64,000 nt of DNA from Prochlorococcus marinus str. MIT 0917 (GCF_027359575.1 NZ_CP114784.1:1177819-1241818); one strand, 5' to 3'; shown: positions 50,490 to 61,123, numbered from the stretch's first letter. Made by a program: numbers and translations. Notes: a model not told the origin generated them from the sequence alone.

Positions 50490-51146
50490 TTGATTGAAGC
50501 AAGACAAACTCACCCCATTAGTAATTTGTGGAATAACTCCTTCCTCTTTTCAGGACCGGCGGTTCTACCAACGGTAATTGAACAATCAGGTCAAGGGGAT
50601 CGGGCATTTGATATTTACTCTCGATTACTTCGTGAAAGAATCATTTTTCTAGGAACTGATGTAAATGATCAAGTTGCTGATGCATTGGTTGCTCAAATGC
50701 TTTTTTTAGAGGCTGATGATCCCGAAAAAGATATTCAGTTGTATATCAACTCTCCAGGAGGATCAGTCACTTCAGGACTAGCCATCTATGACACCATGCA
50801 GCAAGTCAGTCCGGATGTCATAACAATTTGCTACGGTCTTGCAGCCAGCATGGGAGCTTTTCTTCTCTCTGGAGGAGCAAAAGGTAAAAGACTTGCATTG
50901 CCCAATTCTAGAATAATGATTCATCAACCTCTTGGTGGAGCTCAAGGTCAAGCAGTGGAGATTGAAATCCAAGCCAAAGAAATTCTCTATTTAAAAGAGA
51001 CCCTTAATTCACTTTTAGCAGAGCACACAGGACAAAATATTGAAAAGATTTCAGAAGACACTGATCGAGACCACTTTCTTTCTCCTCAAGAAGCGGTTGA
51101 ATATGGCCTGATCGACAAAGTGGTTTCCAATCTCAACTCCATATGA
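50490..51146 (+). CDS. clpP: ATP-dependent Clp protease proteolytic subunit
   Basis: This 218-residue serine protease has catalytic Ser120 (GLAASMGAF), His145 (IMIHQPLGG) and a candidate Asp190 (SEDTDRDHF). The reading frame opens at TTG 50490; no in-frame ATG precedes the [11 protein letters not shown] core, and a non-ATG start is common for this gene in Prochlorococcus. ClpP forms a 14-mer chamber with ClpX or ClpC. Cyanobacteria have several ClpP; this copy, next to clpX, is the ClpP2-type partner by position (inference). It is followed at 105 bases by clpX. Confidence 0.95.
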   Translation: MIEARQTHPISNLWNNSFLFSGPAVLPTVIEQSGQGDRAFDIYSRLLRERIIFLGTDVNDQVADALVAQMLFLEADDPEKDIQLYINSPGGSVTSGLAIYDTMQQVSPDVITICYGLAASMGAFLLSGGAKGKRLALPNSRIMIHQPLGGAQGQAVEIEIQAKEILYLKETLNSLLAEHTGQNIEKISEDTDRDHFLSPQEAVEYGLIDKVVSNLNSI

Positions 51147-51251
51147 ATCATTAAGGAAAGCTGACAAGACATCAATCCTAAATGATCCTATTAATTGAGA
51201 CTGGATAAAATTAATTATCGGTCTATCTAACCTGTATTTTTTTAGAGCTCG

Positions 51252-52607
51252 ATGGCAAAATTTGAGGCCCATCTTAAATGCTCCTTTTGTGGCAAGGCCC
51301 AAGATCAGGTGAGGAAACTCATTGCTGGTCCAGGAGTTTACATATGCGATGAATGTATCGACTTATGCAACGAAATTTTGGATGAAGAACTTATTGATAA
51401 TCCAACTCATCAAAGAAGTGGAAATGAGCAAAGCCATAAAACTAAAGCTGCAACAACAACAGCTAAACCTGCTCCAACACTTGCTTCCATACCCAAGCCC
51501 ATTGAGATTAAAAAGTTTTTAGATGATCAAGTGGTAGGGCAAGAACCTGCAAAAAAAATCTTATCAGTAGCTGTCTATAACCACTACAAGAGACTTGCAT
51601 GGCTGGGTGATGGGTCTGGAGAGACTGATTTAACAGCAACAAAATTACAAAAATCTAATATTTTATTAATTGGCCCAACTGGATGCGGAAAGACATTACT
51701 TGCACAAACACTAGCTGAAATGCTTGATGTTCCATTTGCTGTCGCTGATGCAACAACTCTTACTGAAGCTGGATATGTTGGGGAGGATGTAGAAAATATT
51801 CTCTTACGCCTGCTGCAGAAAGCAGATATGGATGTGGATGTAGCACAAAGAGGAATTATTTATATAGATGAAATTGACAAAATTGCTAGGAAAAGTGAGA
51901 ACCCATCCATTACTAGAGATGTTTCTGGAGAAGGAGTGCAGCAAGCACTTCTAAAAATGCTCGAGGGTACTGTTGCCAACGTGCCTCCACAAGGAGGGAG
52001 AAAGCATCCTTATGGTGACTCTATTCAAATTGATACAAGCCAAATTCTCTTTATATGTGGCGGAGCATTTGTTGGCTTAGACAATGTAGTGCAAAAAAGA
52101 CTTGGGAAAAATTCAATTGGTTTCATACCAAATGAAAATAGGACAAGAGCTAAATCCAGTCGAGATCGTATTGGCGCAGATTTAATTAATGACCTTGAGC
52201 CTGACGATCTCGTGAAATATGGGCTAATTCCCGAATTTATTGGAAGAATGCCTGTCAGTGCAATCTTAGAGCCATTAAATGCCAAAGCACTTGAGTCTAT
52301 CCTTACGGAACCAAGAGATGCCTTAGTAAAACAATTTAGAACCTTATTAAGTATGGATAATGTAGAACTCTCATTTGACGAAGATGCTGTTGAGGCAATT
52401 GCCCAAGAAGCTTATAAAAGAAAAACTGGAGCTAGAGCTTTGCGAGGAATTGTCGAAGAAATAATGCTAGATCTGATGTATAGCCTTCCATCTCAAACTA
52501 AGATTAAAAATTTCAATGTAACAAAAAAAATGGTTGATGAAATCACAGGTGGGAAAGTGGTTCCTCTTTTATCAACTGAAAAAAGAATCGTGAAAGAATC
52601 TGCCTAG
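51252..52607 (+). CDS. clpX: ATP-dependent Clp protease ATPase subunit ClpX
   Basis: This 451-residue AAA+ unfoldase has an N-terminal zinc finger with Cys10, Cys13, Cys32 and Cys35 (CSFCGK, CDECI), Walker A GPTGCGKT (141-148), pore loop [17 protein letters not shown] and Walker [12 protein letters not shown] linker (about 55-80, Thr/Ala/Pro-rich) makes it slightly longer than the E. coli protein. The LGK/IGF loop for ClpP docking is near KNSIGFIPN (IGF motif). It feeds substrates to ClpP upstream. Confidence 0.97.
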   Translation: MAKFEAHLKCSFCGKAQDQVRKLIAGPGVYICDECIDLCNEILDEELIDNPTHQRSGNEQSHKTKAATTTAKPAPTLASIPKPIEIKKFLDDQVVGQEPAKKILSVAVYNHYKRLAWLGDGSGETDLTATKLQKSNILLIGPTGCGKTLLAQTLAEMLDVPFAVADATTLTEAGYVGEDVENILLRLLQKADMDVDVAQRGIIYIDEIDKIARKSENPSITRDVSGEGVQQALLKMLEGTVANVPPQGGRKHPYGDSIQIDTSQILFICGGAFVGLDNVVQKRLGKNSIGFIPNENRTRAKSSRDRIGADLINDLEPDDLVKYGLIPEFIGRMPVSAILEPLNAKALESILTEPRDALVKQFRTLLSMDNVELSFDEDAVEAIAQEAYKRKTGARALRGIVEEIMLDLMYSLPSQTKIKNFNVTKKMVDEITGGKVVPLLSTEKRIVKESA

Positions 52608-52760
52608 AGCAAATGAACTGTTTGGATGCATTTATTGAAGTTAATTAAAAAAAATAAAAGATTTGCAAAAATTAAATTAGTCAAATATTTGATGAATGAT
52701 TTTAGATTTTGAATATGATCAAATAAATCAAGAATAAATGTTTCATATTTTGAATTGCGA

Positions 52761-54458
52761 ATGATAACGACTTATGAGCCATTACATCATAAATATCGCC
52801 CAACAAGCTTTGACGAACTTGTTGGACAAGACCCAATTAAGTCAACATTAAAACAGGCATTGATAAGTGATCGAATTGCCCCTGCATATATATTTTCTGG
52901 ACCTCGAGGAACAGGTAAAACATCAAGCGCAAGAATTTTCGCAAAATCTTTAAATTGCTCAAAAAGTGAAAAAGCTACAACCGTACCCTGCGGTGAATGT
53001 GAACTCTGTAAGGGAATTAGTTCTGGAAATGCATTGGATGTAATTGAAATTGATGCAGCTTCGAATACAGGTGTTGAAAATATTCGCGAATTAATAGAAA
53101 GATCTAGATTTGCTCCTGCAAAAGCTCGCTGGAAAGTTTATGTAATAGATGAATGCCATATGCTTTCAACCGCAGCATTTAATGCACTTCTAAAAACCTT
53201 AGAAGAACCCCCCCGTCAAGTCGTATTTATTCTTGCTACAACAGATCCTCAACGCGTTTTACCTACAATTCTTAGTAGATGCATGCGCTTTGATTTCAGA
53301 AGAATAGCTCTGCATGATTTAGAAAGTCATTTACTAAGTATTGCTAAAAACGAAGAAATATCAATCAACAAAGAAGCAATACAATTAATCGCAAAACATT
53401 CCCAAGGAGGGTTAAGAGATGCGGAAAGTTTACTTGATCAAGTTAGTTTACTCCCTCCACCAATAACTAAATTAAACATTATTAATTTGATAGGAGCTGT
53501 CTCAGAAGAGGAATTAATTATATTAGCGAAGTCTTTAATAAATAAAGATCCAAATTCTATTCTAAATATTTGCAATTGCCTGATAAATAAAGGGAAAGAA
53601 CCAATTGCAATTTTACAAGGAATAGCATCTATATTAAGAGACTTAGTGGTAACAAAAGTTACAAGTGAACCGACTGATTTATGTAATATTTCTCCTGAGA
53701 ATAGTGAAAGCTTAAAAGTATTAGCAACTTCTACCAACCTTGATCAACTACTCTACCTACAGGCTAAATTAAAAGGGTCAGAAAACTATATCAGAAATAG
53801 CAATCAACCAAAACTATGGTTGGAAATTCATTTGCTTGGAATGCTTTCAAATGAAGATTCAAAAGAAAATAACAGAATACAAGCATCCTTTGTTAAACCC
53901 AAAACAACAGATAATTCTGAGCCTAACAATAAATATCAAATATCTAAAAGCATAGCCCCTCATACAGATAAAGAACTAATTAAAAAGACAGCTTTTCAAT
54001 ATGAGCAAATACCCAGTCCAACTTTAAATCTTGATGATATTTGGAAAAAAGTCATAGCGATGTTAGAGCTTCCTTCAACAAAAATGCTGCTTTCACAACA
54101 AGCTAAATTAATAAATCTGAACTCAGATTCTGCTGAAATAGTCATTTCAGAAAAATGGATAAATATGATTCAAAGTCGCAAAAATCTGATTGAAGATGCT
54201 TTTTATAAAGCGAGAGGATCATCAACTAAAGTTCTTTTAATACAACAAAAAGATAACTTATCTGATTCTAGCAAAGATGAAAAAGTTTCCCAGAAAATAG
54301 ATGAAAAAAATAAATATAAAATTGGAAGAGAGCCAAATCAAAATAATTTTAAAGAGGATAAGATAGAATCAAAAAATAATTTAAAAGCAAATTCTATTGA
54401 TCAACAGGCTAAGCAATTCGCAGACTTCTTTAATGGAAAAATTGTAAATCTTGAATAA
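52761..54458 (+). CDS. dnaX: DNA polymerase III gamma/tau subunit
   Basis: This 565-residue clamp-loader ATPase starts at ATG 52761 (MITTYEPLHHKYRP); an upstream TTG is less likely. The Walker A GPRGTGKTSSAR begins at about 47, and the zinc site uses CSKSE...CGECELC (four Cys). DECHMLSTAAFNALLK is Walker B, ILATTDPQRVLPTILSRC sensor 1. No intein splits the P-loop, unlike Synechocystis dnaX. The C-terminal third (about 370-565) is Lys/Ser/Asn-rich and poorly conserved, as in tau-type proteins. No obvious slippery AAAAAAG site was noted. Confidence 0.95.
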   Translation: MITTYEPLHHKYRPTSFDELVGQDPIKSTLKQALISDRIAPAYIFSGPRGTGKTSSARIFAKSLNCSKSEKATTVPCGECELCKGISSGNALDVIEIDAASNTGVENIRELIERSRFAPAKARWKVYVIDECHMLSTAAFNALLKTLEEPPRQVVFILATTDPQRVLPTILSRCMRFDFRRIALHDLESHLLSIAKNEEISINKEAIQLIAKHSQGGLRDAESLLDQVSLLPPPITKLNIINLIGAVSEEELIILAKSLINKDPNSILNICNCLINKGKEPIAILQGIASILRDLVVTKVTSEPTDLCNISPENSESLKVLATSTNLDQLLYLQAKLKGSENYIRNSNQPKLWLEIHLLGMLSNEDSKENNRIQASFVKPKTTDNSEPNNKYQISKSIAPHTDKELIKKTAFQYEQIPSPTLNLDDIWKKVIAMLELPSTKMLLSQQAKLINLNSDSAEIVISEKWINMIQSRKNLIEDAFYKARGSSTKVLLIQQKDNLSDSSKDEKVSQKIDEKNKYKIGREPNQNNFKEDKIESKNNLKANSIDQQAKQFADFFNGKIVNLE

Positions 54459-54472
54459 ATAAGATTACTGCA

Positions 54473-55789
54473 TTAAGAACCAATATGATCTGTTTTTTCC
54501 CATATTAAAGTCTTACGAAATAATGACATTTTGATGACTACAAAGGGAATAACAACAAACCAATGTGCAAGATAAATTGTTGCTCCAAGTATATTAAAAA
54601 AATTAGGCGATGGTAAGCTTGGACCTTCACTATTTTGAGAACATCCTTTCCAAAAAGCTACACTAGAAATACCAAATGCAACTATAGATAGTGGCCAATA
54701 TAGTGGCCTCTCATATAAAAGAAGTGATGCAATAAAATCTATAAATGCAACAACTGGTAAAACATATTGCAACAAGAAAAAGCAAGATAAATCTATTTTC
54801 TTAAAGTTGGATAAGCGTTTCGAGATCAATAAGGGCCAGTAATCGAAAAACCTTTGCAAACCACCCTCAGCCCATCTTTTCCTTTGTCGAAATAAAGCAG
54901 ACAATGATTCTACTGCTTCCTCTTGAATAGGTGGATCCCACATTATTACTATTGGCGAACGGGTTAATAAAAATCGAAAACTTAAATCTAAATCGTCAGT
55001 GATAGTTTGTTCATTAAAGCCTCCACAAGATTCAAGTACTTTTCTATTAATTAATTGACCATTACCTCTGAGCTCCGAAACACCACCACAAGCGAGTCTG
55101 CCCCTTTGAATAACAGCATCCATTGCCATCTCCATTGCTTGATATGAAGCAATTGGATTCAACTCACAATTAACAACTGATTTTCTTAACTGCACAGCAG
55201 ACCATCCCCCATGCAAAGCAAGAGCTATTGCTCTAAGTAATACATCGCTCTGTAGTTGTGCGTCCGCATCAAGAATAAATAACCATTCTCCATCAGTTTT
55301 ATTCAATACAGAATTCAGAGCTCCTGATTTACCACCACCACTCATCAATGGACGACTTAAAACATTGATTCTTGAGAAACTTCTACTCAATTTTTGTAAT
55401 AAATCAGGTGTTCGATCTTGACTTCCATCATCAATTATCCATAGAGAAAGCTTCTCCTCTGGGTATTCAATTGATAAAAGTCTTGAAACCAGTCTCTCTA
55501 TTACATTTTCTTCATCAAGTGCTGCCACCAATACATCTACTTTGGGAAGCGTTTCAATAAATTTTGCATCCTTAATTAAATACTCTTTTTGTAATTGATA
55601 ATTATCCCTACGATCTTGTAAAACAACTCTTAAACCATACCCACCCAGTAAGACAGCCAAAGTAATTGAAGGTAATAAATTCTTGCTAGGGTCAATTAAA
55701 TGAGGAAAAATTCCTACCAAAGCGCAACAAATCAAAAACAATATTGATTTAATGCGTCGGTTTTCTCCACTGATTTTGGCTAAAGCCAT
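54473..55789 (-). CDS. Membrane-bound family 2 glycosyltransferase
   Basis: This 438-residue protein has two N-terminal membrane helices, a GT-A catalytic domain and about three C-terminal helices. Catalytic motifs are IIDDGSQDRTPDL, LFILDADAQLQ, FNEQTITDDLDLSF (acceptor Asp) and QRKRWAEGG (QxxRW). This resembles processive cellulose/hyaluronan-type synthases or single-addition lipid glycosyltransferases. The product is unknown; a glycolipid or exopolysaccharide is possible. It starts at the ATG 55789 and lies 45 bases downstream of the SpoIID-like gene, in the same direction, so both may be one transcript involved in the envelope. Confidence 0.85.
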   Translation of the reverse strand: MALAKISGENRRIKSILFLICCALVGIFPHLIDPSKNLLPSITLAVLLGGYGLRVVLQDRRDNYQLQKEYLIKDAKFIETLPKVDVLVAALDEENVIERLVSRLLSIEYPEEKLSLWIIDDGSQDRTPDLLQKLSRSFSRINVLSRPLMSGGGKSGALNSVLNKTDGEWLFILDADAQLQSDVLLRAIALALHGGWSAVQLRKSVVNCELNPIASYQAMEMAMDAVIQRGRLACGGVSELRGNGQLINRKVLESCGGFNEQTITDDLDLSFRFLLTRSPIVIMWDPPIQEEAVESLSALFRQRKRWAEGGLQRFFDYWPLLISKRLSNFKKIDLSCFFLLQYVLPVVAFIDFIASLLLYERPLYWPLSIVAFGISSVAFWKGCSQNSEGPSLPSPNFFNILGATIYLAHWFVVIPFVVIKMSLFRKTLIWEKTDHIGS

Positions 55790-55834
55790 GGAGTAATCCT
55801 TTTATCAACAAGTGACTCTAAGAGGCTTTCATCA

Positions 55835-57388
55835 CTAAGGCAAAAATCCATATTTAGTTTTCGGATAATAATGAGAAAGAATTTGTTTGGTAGTCCATCC
55901 ATTTTTTGCTAACTCTATAGCCCCAGACTGAGACATTCCTGCTCCATGGCCAAAACCTCCACCAGAAAAAAGCCATTTACCTTCTTTAATTTCTTTAACA
56001 ACAAATAATGTGCTTGGTAATTGTCTAAGAACACGTCGAATGTCATCAAGTTTAAGCAAAATTCCTGAGCCAGTCTTTCCGTCAATTTTCAACAAAGTGA
56101 CTCTCCCACTACTTCCTCTCCTTACAACCTGAATTTTATGTGGATAGAAAGAACTACTAACTTTTTTAGCCTGATTGAGCTGTTTAGATACCTGCGAGGA
56201 ATCTATTGTTCTTTCCCATCTAAAAAGTGGATGATCAGAACCAAAAGCCTCCGACTTAGAAAATAAAAAAGATTTCAAATATTTTTCATTCGATAGAGGT
56301 AAATCAACCCGACGGGACCACTGTTTTGGGCCATCCAAACGCATTTTTAAATAAGGAACTTCATTGATTGACCATGCTTCATCGACCGAGGCCATTACCC
56401 CACCATTTGTAGCGTGATAAACAGTGTTTATTGGCTTTTTATTCCAAGTGAGAATTTTTCCAGCAGTTTTTTTTATAGCAGTTTTAATTTTTTGATTGGC
56501 ATTAGATGGATCCTTATAAACCTGACATTGGGTATCACTGCAAAGATTGTATCCATCAACTTTGAATCTATGGCTATTAGCCAAAGCCCATGTTCTAGCT
56601 AATACGGCCTGAGCTGCAAGTGCTGCTTCAGGTGAACTAGCGCCAATTTCGTAAGGAACTACTCCGTTTAAATACCTTTCAATAGGAACATGCTCAACTA
56701 AAGTCCAACTGCCATATGCGTCTGCCTGGATCGAAAATGGACCCGAGTATATTCCCTTCTCCCAGCGCAGGCCATCGGGGGCATGTAAAGAGATAGGACC
56801 TGTGAGAGCAATCTTTCCATCATTTCCATCTAAATAAGGTAAAACAGTCTTTGAAACTTTTATTTTTTGATAAGTCGACTTGATGAATGGAGGAATATCT
56901 TTGGCGCCTGACACCCAAACCTCCCAATCAAACGGATGAGCAATAGTTGAATCAATACCTTGATCTTTTAAATCATCTGCCAATCTTTCAGCAGATTCGA
57001 AACTTGCAAAAGGGCCAATTTTGTGGCGAACAAATACTTTTGGATCTAATAATTGTTTTGCTCGCCAACCAATATTAATTTCTTTAGCCCTTCTAATGAT
57101 TCCCTCAGCATCTTTCAGAATCAAGTTTTTTCCGTTACTTACAAGCTTCAAAGATGGCGAATTTTGATCATTAATGATTTCCTTTCCTAAGTATGGCTTT
57201 ATGCCAACAAGCAGAACATTTTTTTCCGTACTAATGAAAGGCGTCTTAGGAGGTTCTTGATGAGTTTTAAAAAATTTAACTTTGCGATGATTCGCAATAC
57301 TTTCTTCATTTGAATAATGCACACCAATCAAGAGCAGCAAACCCCAAACAAAAAAACTCTTTTGAGCTTGTAAATAACTTTTAATCAC
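55835..57388 (-). CDS. SpoIID/LytB-domain envelope protein with SPOR-like segment
   Basis: This 517-residue exported protein begins with a hydrophobic N-terminus (SFFVWGLLLLIGVHY) that acts as signal or anchor. A SPOR-like stretch (VRHKIGPFASFESAERLADDLKDQG, about 115-140) precedes a SpoIID core with PIERYLNGVVPYEIGASSPEAALAAQAVLARTWAL, containing the catalytic Glu of YEIGAS, and the signature GGGFGHGAGMSQSGA near the end. SpoIID family proteins cleave denuded peptidoglycan glycan strands. In cyanobacteria it is thought to act in cell-wall remodelling (family knowledge). Divergent from rpmI with about 93 bases between. Confidence 0.9.
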   Translation of the reverse strand: MIKSYLQAQKSFFVWGLLLLIGVHYSNEESIANHRKVKFFKTHQEPPKTPFISTEKNVLLVGIKPYLGKEIINDQNSPSLKLVSNGKNLILKDAEGIIRRAKEINIGWRAKQLLDPKVFVRHKIGPFASFESAERLADDLKDQGIDSTIAHPFDWEVWVSGAKDIPPFIKSTYQKIKVSKTVLPYLDGNDGKIALTGPISLHAPDGLRWEKGIYSGPFSIQADAYGSWTLVEHVPIERYLNGVVPYEIGASSPEAALAAQAVLARTWALANSHRFKVDGYNLCSDTQCQVYKDPSNANQKIKTAIKKTAGKILTWNKKPINTVYHATNGGVMASVDEAWSINEVPYLKMRLDGPKQWSRRVDLPLSNEKYLKSFLFSKSEAFGSDHPLFRWERTIDSSQVSKQLNQAKKVSSSFYPHKIQVVRRGSSGRVTLLKIDGKTGSGILLKLDDIRRVLRQLPSTLFVVKEIKEGKWLFSGGGFGHGAGMSQSGAIELAKNGWTTKQILSHYYPKTKYGFLP

Positions 57389-57481
57389 AACAAAAATCTC
57401 CTTCCAGCAAGAATTTAATAATTTTAGGTTGGCTTAAGTGAACTCCAGGACGTATTCTTATAGTCTAACTATGCTTTTTCA

Positions 57482-57679
57482 ATGCCAAAGCTCAAGACCC
57501 GCAAAGCTGCTGCAAAGCGGTTCAAAGCAACAGGCACTGGCAAGTTCATGAGACGTCGTGCATTTCACAATCACTTACTCGACCATAAGAGCCCTAAATT
57601 AAAAAGGCACCTTAAAACAAAAGCAGTCGTAGACGAACGTGATGCAGAAAACGTAAGCCTTATGCTTCCCTATGCTTAA
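57482..57679 (+). CDS. rpmI: 50S ribosomal protein L35
   Basis: This 65-residue protein is L35. It begins [21 protein letters not shown] and includes [17 protein letters not shown]. It is very basic and of normal length. It is followed at 52 bases by rplT in the standard order, with infC absent from this operon and located at 6780. Confidence 0.97.
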   Translation: MPKLKTRKAAAKRFKATGTGKFMRRRAFHNHLLDHKSPKLKRHLKTKAVVDERDAENVSLMLPYA

Positions 57680-57731
57680 GACTCCTTAAGAACTTTTATT
57701 GGTTCAATTTATTGATTTCTGATTATTAATT

Positions 57732-58079
57732 ATGGCACGTGTTAAAAGAGGTAATGTTGCTAGAAAACGTAGAAACAAAATCCTTCGTCTAGCCAGAGGA
57801 TTTAGAGGAGGCAATGGGACTCTTTTCCGGACTGCAAATCAAAGAGTAATGAAAGCTCTGTGTAACGCTTACAGAGACAGAAGAAGAAGAAAACGTGATT
57901 TCAGAAGACTATGGATCGCAAGAATCAATGCAGCAGCAAGATTAAATGGATTAAGCTATAGCAAGTTAATGGGTAGCTTAAAAAAATCAGACGTAAGAAT
58001 CAACAGAAAAATGCTGGCTCAATTAGCAGTTACAGATCCTAAAACATTCACAAATATTGCAGTTAATTCAAAAAATTAA
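57732..58079 (+). CDS. rplT: 50S ribosomal protein L20
   Basis: This 115-residue protein is L20, starting [18 protein letters not shown] and containing [40 protein letters not shown]. It binds 23S rRNA early in assembly and in some bacteria represses its own operon; whether it does so here cannot be told from the sequence. The gene is followed by a TPR gene 149 bases later. Confidence 0.97.
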   Translation: MARVKRGNVARKRRNKILRLARGFRGGNGTLFRTANQRVMKALCNAYRDRRRRKRDFRRLWIARINAAARLNGLSYSKLMGSLKKSDVRINRKMLAQLAVTDPKTFTNIAVNSKN

Positions 58080-58228
58080 TTATGCATAATTAGTGTTTGT
58101 CTTATTTAAAGAGATGAATGAACGATTAATTAAGATAAAAGAATACAGAAGAAATTCCAAAAATCAAGAATATGCTAATAATAAATAATTACTATACACT
58201 CAACAAATTAGTAATTGAGTTTTAGACG

Positions 58229-58786
58229 ATGATAGTTAATCTTCCTCAAACTTATTTAGTAGGGCTGTGTTTGCTTTTAGTAATTATTGCTATTTTAGTA
58301 GGAAGACAGCTATATAAAGTAAGAAAAGATGAAATGAAGCTAATAAAATTAGAGAAAGAAGATTCAAATACAAAAGAAGATTCAGCTAAAATGTATGAAT
58401 TAGCATCTGTTCAATTAAAGAAAAGATTATATCCACAAGCTACCTCAACTTTAAAACAAGCCTTAAAGAAACTTGATGGAGAACCAGAAGAAGCTAAAGC
58501 ACTTATAGAAAATGCATTAGGCTTTGCACTAGCTGCTCAAAATGACTTTAAATCAGCAGTGATTCATTACAAAAAAGCATTAATAGCAAAATCTGAATAT
58601 CCAGTTGCACTGAATAATCTTGGGTTTGCTTATCAACGTTTACTCAAAGAAGATGAAGCTTACAAAAATTATCAAGAGGTTTTAAAGCTAGATCCTAATA
58701 ACAAAACTGCGATCTCGCAAATCAAAAGACTTGAACGTATAATCGGAAAAGATAAAGATCAATTATTGAATAAAAAAGGCTTCTAA
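58229..58786 (+). CDS. Membrane-anchored TPR protein
   Basis: This 185-residue protein has an N-terminal helix ([20 protein letters not shown], about 8-27) anchoring it in a membrane, and three or so tetratricopeptide repeats. The clearest are [49 protein letters not shown] and [35 protein letters not shown] domains bind partner proteins; cyanobacteria have such proteins in photosystem assembly, but no partner can be named from the sequence. The gene lies in tandem upstream of thiG (28 bases) and may share a transcript. Confidence 0.85.
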   Translation: MIVNLPQTYLVGLCLLLVIIAILVGRQLYKVRKDEMKLIKLEKEDSNTKEDSAKMYELASVQLKKRLYPQATSTLKQALKKLDGEPEEAKALIENALGFALAAQNDFKSAVIHYKKALIAKSEYPVALNNLGFAYQRLLKEDEAYKNYQEVLKLDPNNKTAISQIKRLERIIGKDKDQLLNKKGF

Positions 58787-58814
58787 ATCATTCTTAATTC
58801 ATCATATTTTACCT

Positions 58815-59621
58815 ATGCAAAAAACAAATCAATTTCTCAAAATTGGAAATAAAGAATTCAAAAGTCGGCTTCTTGTTGGAACTGGTAAATACTCATCCCT
58901 AGAAGTAATGCAAAAAAGCCTAGTAAATACAAAATGTGAAATAGTTACTGTGGCAGTTAGAAGAATTCAAGGCCTTGAGCATGGACATAAAGGATTAATG
59001 CAATCAATAGACTGGAAAAATATATGGATGCTACCGAACACTGCAGGATGCTCAAATGCTGAAGAAGCTATTCGAATCGCAAGACTTGGAAGAGAATTGG
59101 CAAAGTTAGCAGGTCAAGAAAATAATAATTTTGTCAAATTAGAGGTTATTCCTGACAAAAAATATTTATTACCCGACCCAATTGGAACTTTAAAAGCAGC
59201 CGAGCAACTCGTTAAAGAAGGATTTACTGTTCTTCCATATATAAATTCTGATCCATTAATTGCGAAACAACTTGAAGAAATTGGATGTGCAACTGTTATG
59301 CCTCTTGGTTCCCCCATTGGATCTGCTCAAGGCATAAGAAATGAAGCAAACATTGCCATAATTATAGAAGAATCTCAAATCCCAGTAATTATTGATGCAG
59401 GTATTGGAGTTCCTAGTGAAGCAGCTCAAGCATTAGAAATGGGTGCTGATGGGGTTCTAATAAATAGTGCTATTGCTTTAGCTGAAAACCCAATTTTGAT
59501 GGCTCAAGCCTTCTCGAAGGCAACTGAGGCTGGTAGAGATGCTTTTTTATCCGGAAGACTACAAGAGAACCCATTTGCCCATCCGAGCTCTCCAGTAGAT
59601 GGAGTTATTTCAAATAATTAG
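58815..59621 (+). CDS. thiG: Thiazole synthase
   Basis: This 268-residue TIM-barrel enzyme makes the thiazole phosphate of thiamine from DXP, dehydroglycine and the ThiS thiocarboxylate. Visible motifs are [10 protein letters not shown] (residue Lys in the barrel), [60 protein letters not shown] and [32 protein letters not shown]. It stands alone, not fused to ThiO. No ThiS or TPP riboswitch was recognised nearby. Confidence 0.96.
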   Translation: MQKTNQFLKIGNKEFKSRLLVGTGKYSSLEVMQKSLVNTKCEIVTVAVRRIQGLEHGHKGLMQSIDWKNIWMLPNTAGCSNAEEAIRIARLGRELAKLAGQENNNFVKLEVIPDKKYLLPDPIGTLKAAEQLVKEGFTVLPYINSDPLIAKQLEEIGCATVMPLGSPIGSAQGIRNEANIAIIIEESQIPVIIDAGIGVPSEAAQALEMGADGVLINSAIALAENPILMAQAFSKATEAGRDAFLSGRLQENPFAHPSSPVDGVISNN

Positions 59622-59670
59622 AGTAATTCGTTAAAAATTAGTAACGTAATAGGCTAATAAACAAAAAAAC

Positions 59671-59838
59671 ATGACAGTCACTAAAGAAAGTCAAGGCAGG
59701 CTTAACGTTTTTGCAGACGAACCAAGAATTGAAATACTTACAAAAGAAAGCAGTGGCAACAAAGGTTCTTGGCTTTTTACCCTTGCTGGAGTTATCCTTG
59801 TAATTGGGCTTATCTCATATTCTTTAACAATCAAGTGA
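59671..59838 (+). CDS. Small Psb34-like photosystem II assembly protein (55 residues)
   Basis: A short ORF encodes MTVTKESQGRLNVFADEPRI with a C-terminal membrane helix (WLFTLAGVILVIGLISYSL) and a TIK end. The head GRLNxFAxEPRI resembles Psb34 (Ssl1498 in Synechocystis, tsl0063 in Thermosynechococcus), a one-helix protein that binds the PSII assembly intermediate at CP47. It has the Hli-like size but no chlorophyll-binding ExxNxR motif. It is 50 bases after thiG and 55 before sqdB, so all may be co-transcribed. The match is from memory of the head motif. Confidence 0.65.
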   Translation: MTVTKESQGRLNVFADEPRIEILTKESSGNKGSWLFTLAGVILVIGLISYSLTIK

Positions 59839-59893
59839 AACCCTTGTAGTAGCTTGAATAAAATGAGCATTTGCTCTGTCTTTTGGAGTTTAG

Positions 59894-61087
59894 ATGAAAG
59901 TTTTCGTTCTTGGTGGTGACGGCTTCTGCGGATGGCCTTGTGCAGTAAATCTTGCTGACAAGGGTCATGATGTCTTCATCGTGGATAATCTCAGTCGTCG
60001 AAAAATCGATATAGACCTTGAAGTTGAATCCTTAACTCCAATTACAAGTATTGGTGAAAGGATTAAAGCTTGGTCTGAGATAGGTGGAAAACCTATTCAA
60101 TTTATTCATTTGGACCTTGCCTCTGAATATCAAAAGCTTTTAGATCTTTTGATAGAGGAAAAGCCTGATTCAATAATTCATTTTGCTGAACAGCGTGCTG
60201 CTCCATACTCAATGAAAAGTAGCGCAACCAAGAGATATACAGTTGATAACAATGTCAATGGCACCCATAATCTCCTAGCCGCAATTGTTGAATCTCAATT
60301 AGATGTTCACATTGTTCACCTTGGGACAATGGGTGTTTATGGCTATGGGTCCCATAGAGGCGCAACCATTCCTGAAGGTTACTTAAAAGTCGAAGTACCC
60401 CAACCAGATGGCAGTCGCTTTGAAGAAGAAATCCTTCATCCAGCCAGTCCTGGAAGCGTTTATCACATGACAAAAACGCTTGATCAATTGCTATTCCTTT
60501 ACTACAACAAAAATGACCAGATCAGAATCACTGATCTTCATCAAGGAATTGTGTGGGGAACAAATACTGATGTCACAAGCCGTGACCCAAGACTGACTAA
60601 TCGTTTTGACTATGACGGTGATTATGGAACAGTTTTAAATCGATTTTTAATGCAAGCGGCCATTGGATATCCATTAACAGTCCATGGCACTGGTGGGCAA
60701 ACAAGAGCTTTTATCCATATTCAAGATTCAGTAAAATGTGTTCAGCTGGCACTGGAGAACCCTCCTGAAAAAGGAGAAAGGGTGAAAATTTTCAACCAAA
60801 TGACGGAAAGTCATCAAGTCGGGGAATTAGCAAAAAAAGTAGCCTCTCTGACTGGAGCAAAAATTAATTATCTTCCAAACCCAAGAAACGAAGCGGTCGA
60901 AAATGATTTAATAGTTGATAATAGATGTTTTATTGAGCTTGGATTAGATCCCACAACTCTTGATAATGGACTTTTAGAAGAAGTTGTTAATGTCGCGAAA
61001 AAATTCTCCAATAGGTGCGATTTAAAACGAATACCTTGTGTATCTGCATGGACATCAACCCAAGCGAAAGCAATCAAAAAATCCTAA
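59894..61087 (+). CDS. sqdB: UDP-sulfoquinovose synthase
   Basis: This 397-residue short-chain dehydrogenase converts UDP-glucose and sulfite to UDP-sulfoquinovose, the head-group donor of the sulfolipid SQDG. The NAD+ loop GGDGFCGWP is at 7-15; the active site has THLGTMGVYG-like LGTMGVYGYG and the YHMTK (YxxxK) pair; the RxFIHIxD motif RAFIHIQDSVKC follows. Length is normal for the family. It is followed at 36 bases by sqdX, the next enzyme, in one operon. SQDG replaces phospholipids in phosphate-poor oceans. Confidence 0.97.
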   Translation: MKVFVLGGDGFCGWPCAVNLADKGHDVFIVDNLSRRKIDIDLEVESLTPITSIGERIKAWSEIGGKPIQFIHLDLASEYQKLLDLLIEEKPDSIIHFAEQRAAPYSMKSSATKRYTVDNNVNGTHNLLAAIVESQLDVHIVHLGTMGVYGYGSHRGATIPEGYLKVEVPQPDGSRFEEEILHPASPGSVYHMTKTLDQLLFLYYNKNDQIRITDLHQGIVWGTNTDVTSRDPRLTNRFDYDGDYGTVLNRFLMQAAIGYPLTVHGTGGQTRAFIHIQDSVKCVQLALENPPEKGERVKIFNQMTESHQVGELAKKVASLTGAKINYLPNPRNEAVENDLIVDNRCFIELGLDPTTLDNGLLEEVVNVAKKFSNRCDLKRIPCVSAWTSTQAKAIKKS

Positions 61088-61123
61088 ACCTAACTAATAC
61101 AAAATCTTGAAAAGACACGCGCA

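Noticed and set aside
52608-52760. 28-codon ORF MHLLKLIKKN between clpX and dnaX
   Set aside because: It is Lys/Leu-rich, poorly placed for translation and typical of chance ORFs in AT-rich DNA.
52761-54458. Intein in dnaX, as in Synechocystis
   Set aside because: The P-loop and following motifs are continuous and the length is that of an uninterrupted protein.
58080-58228. 24-codon ORF MNERLIKIKEY between rplT and the TPR gene
   Set aside because: It is too short, has no ribosome site or conserved look, and was not kept.
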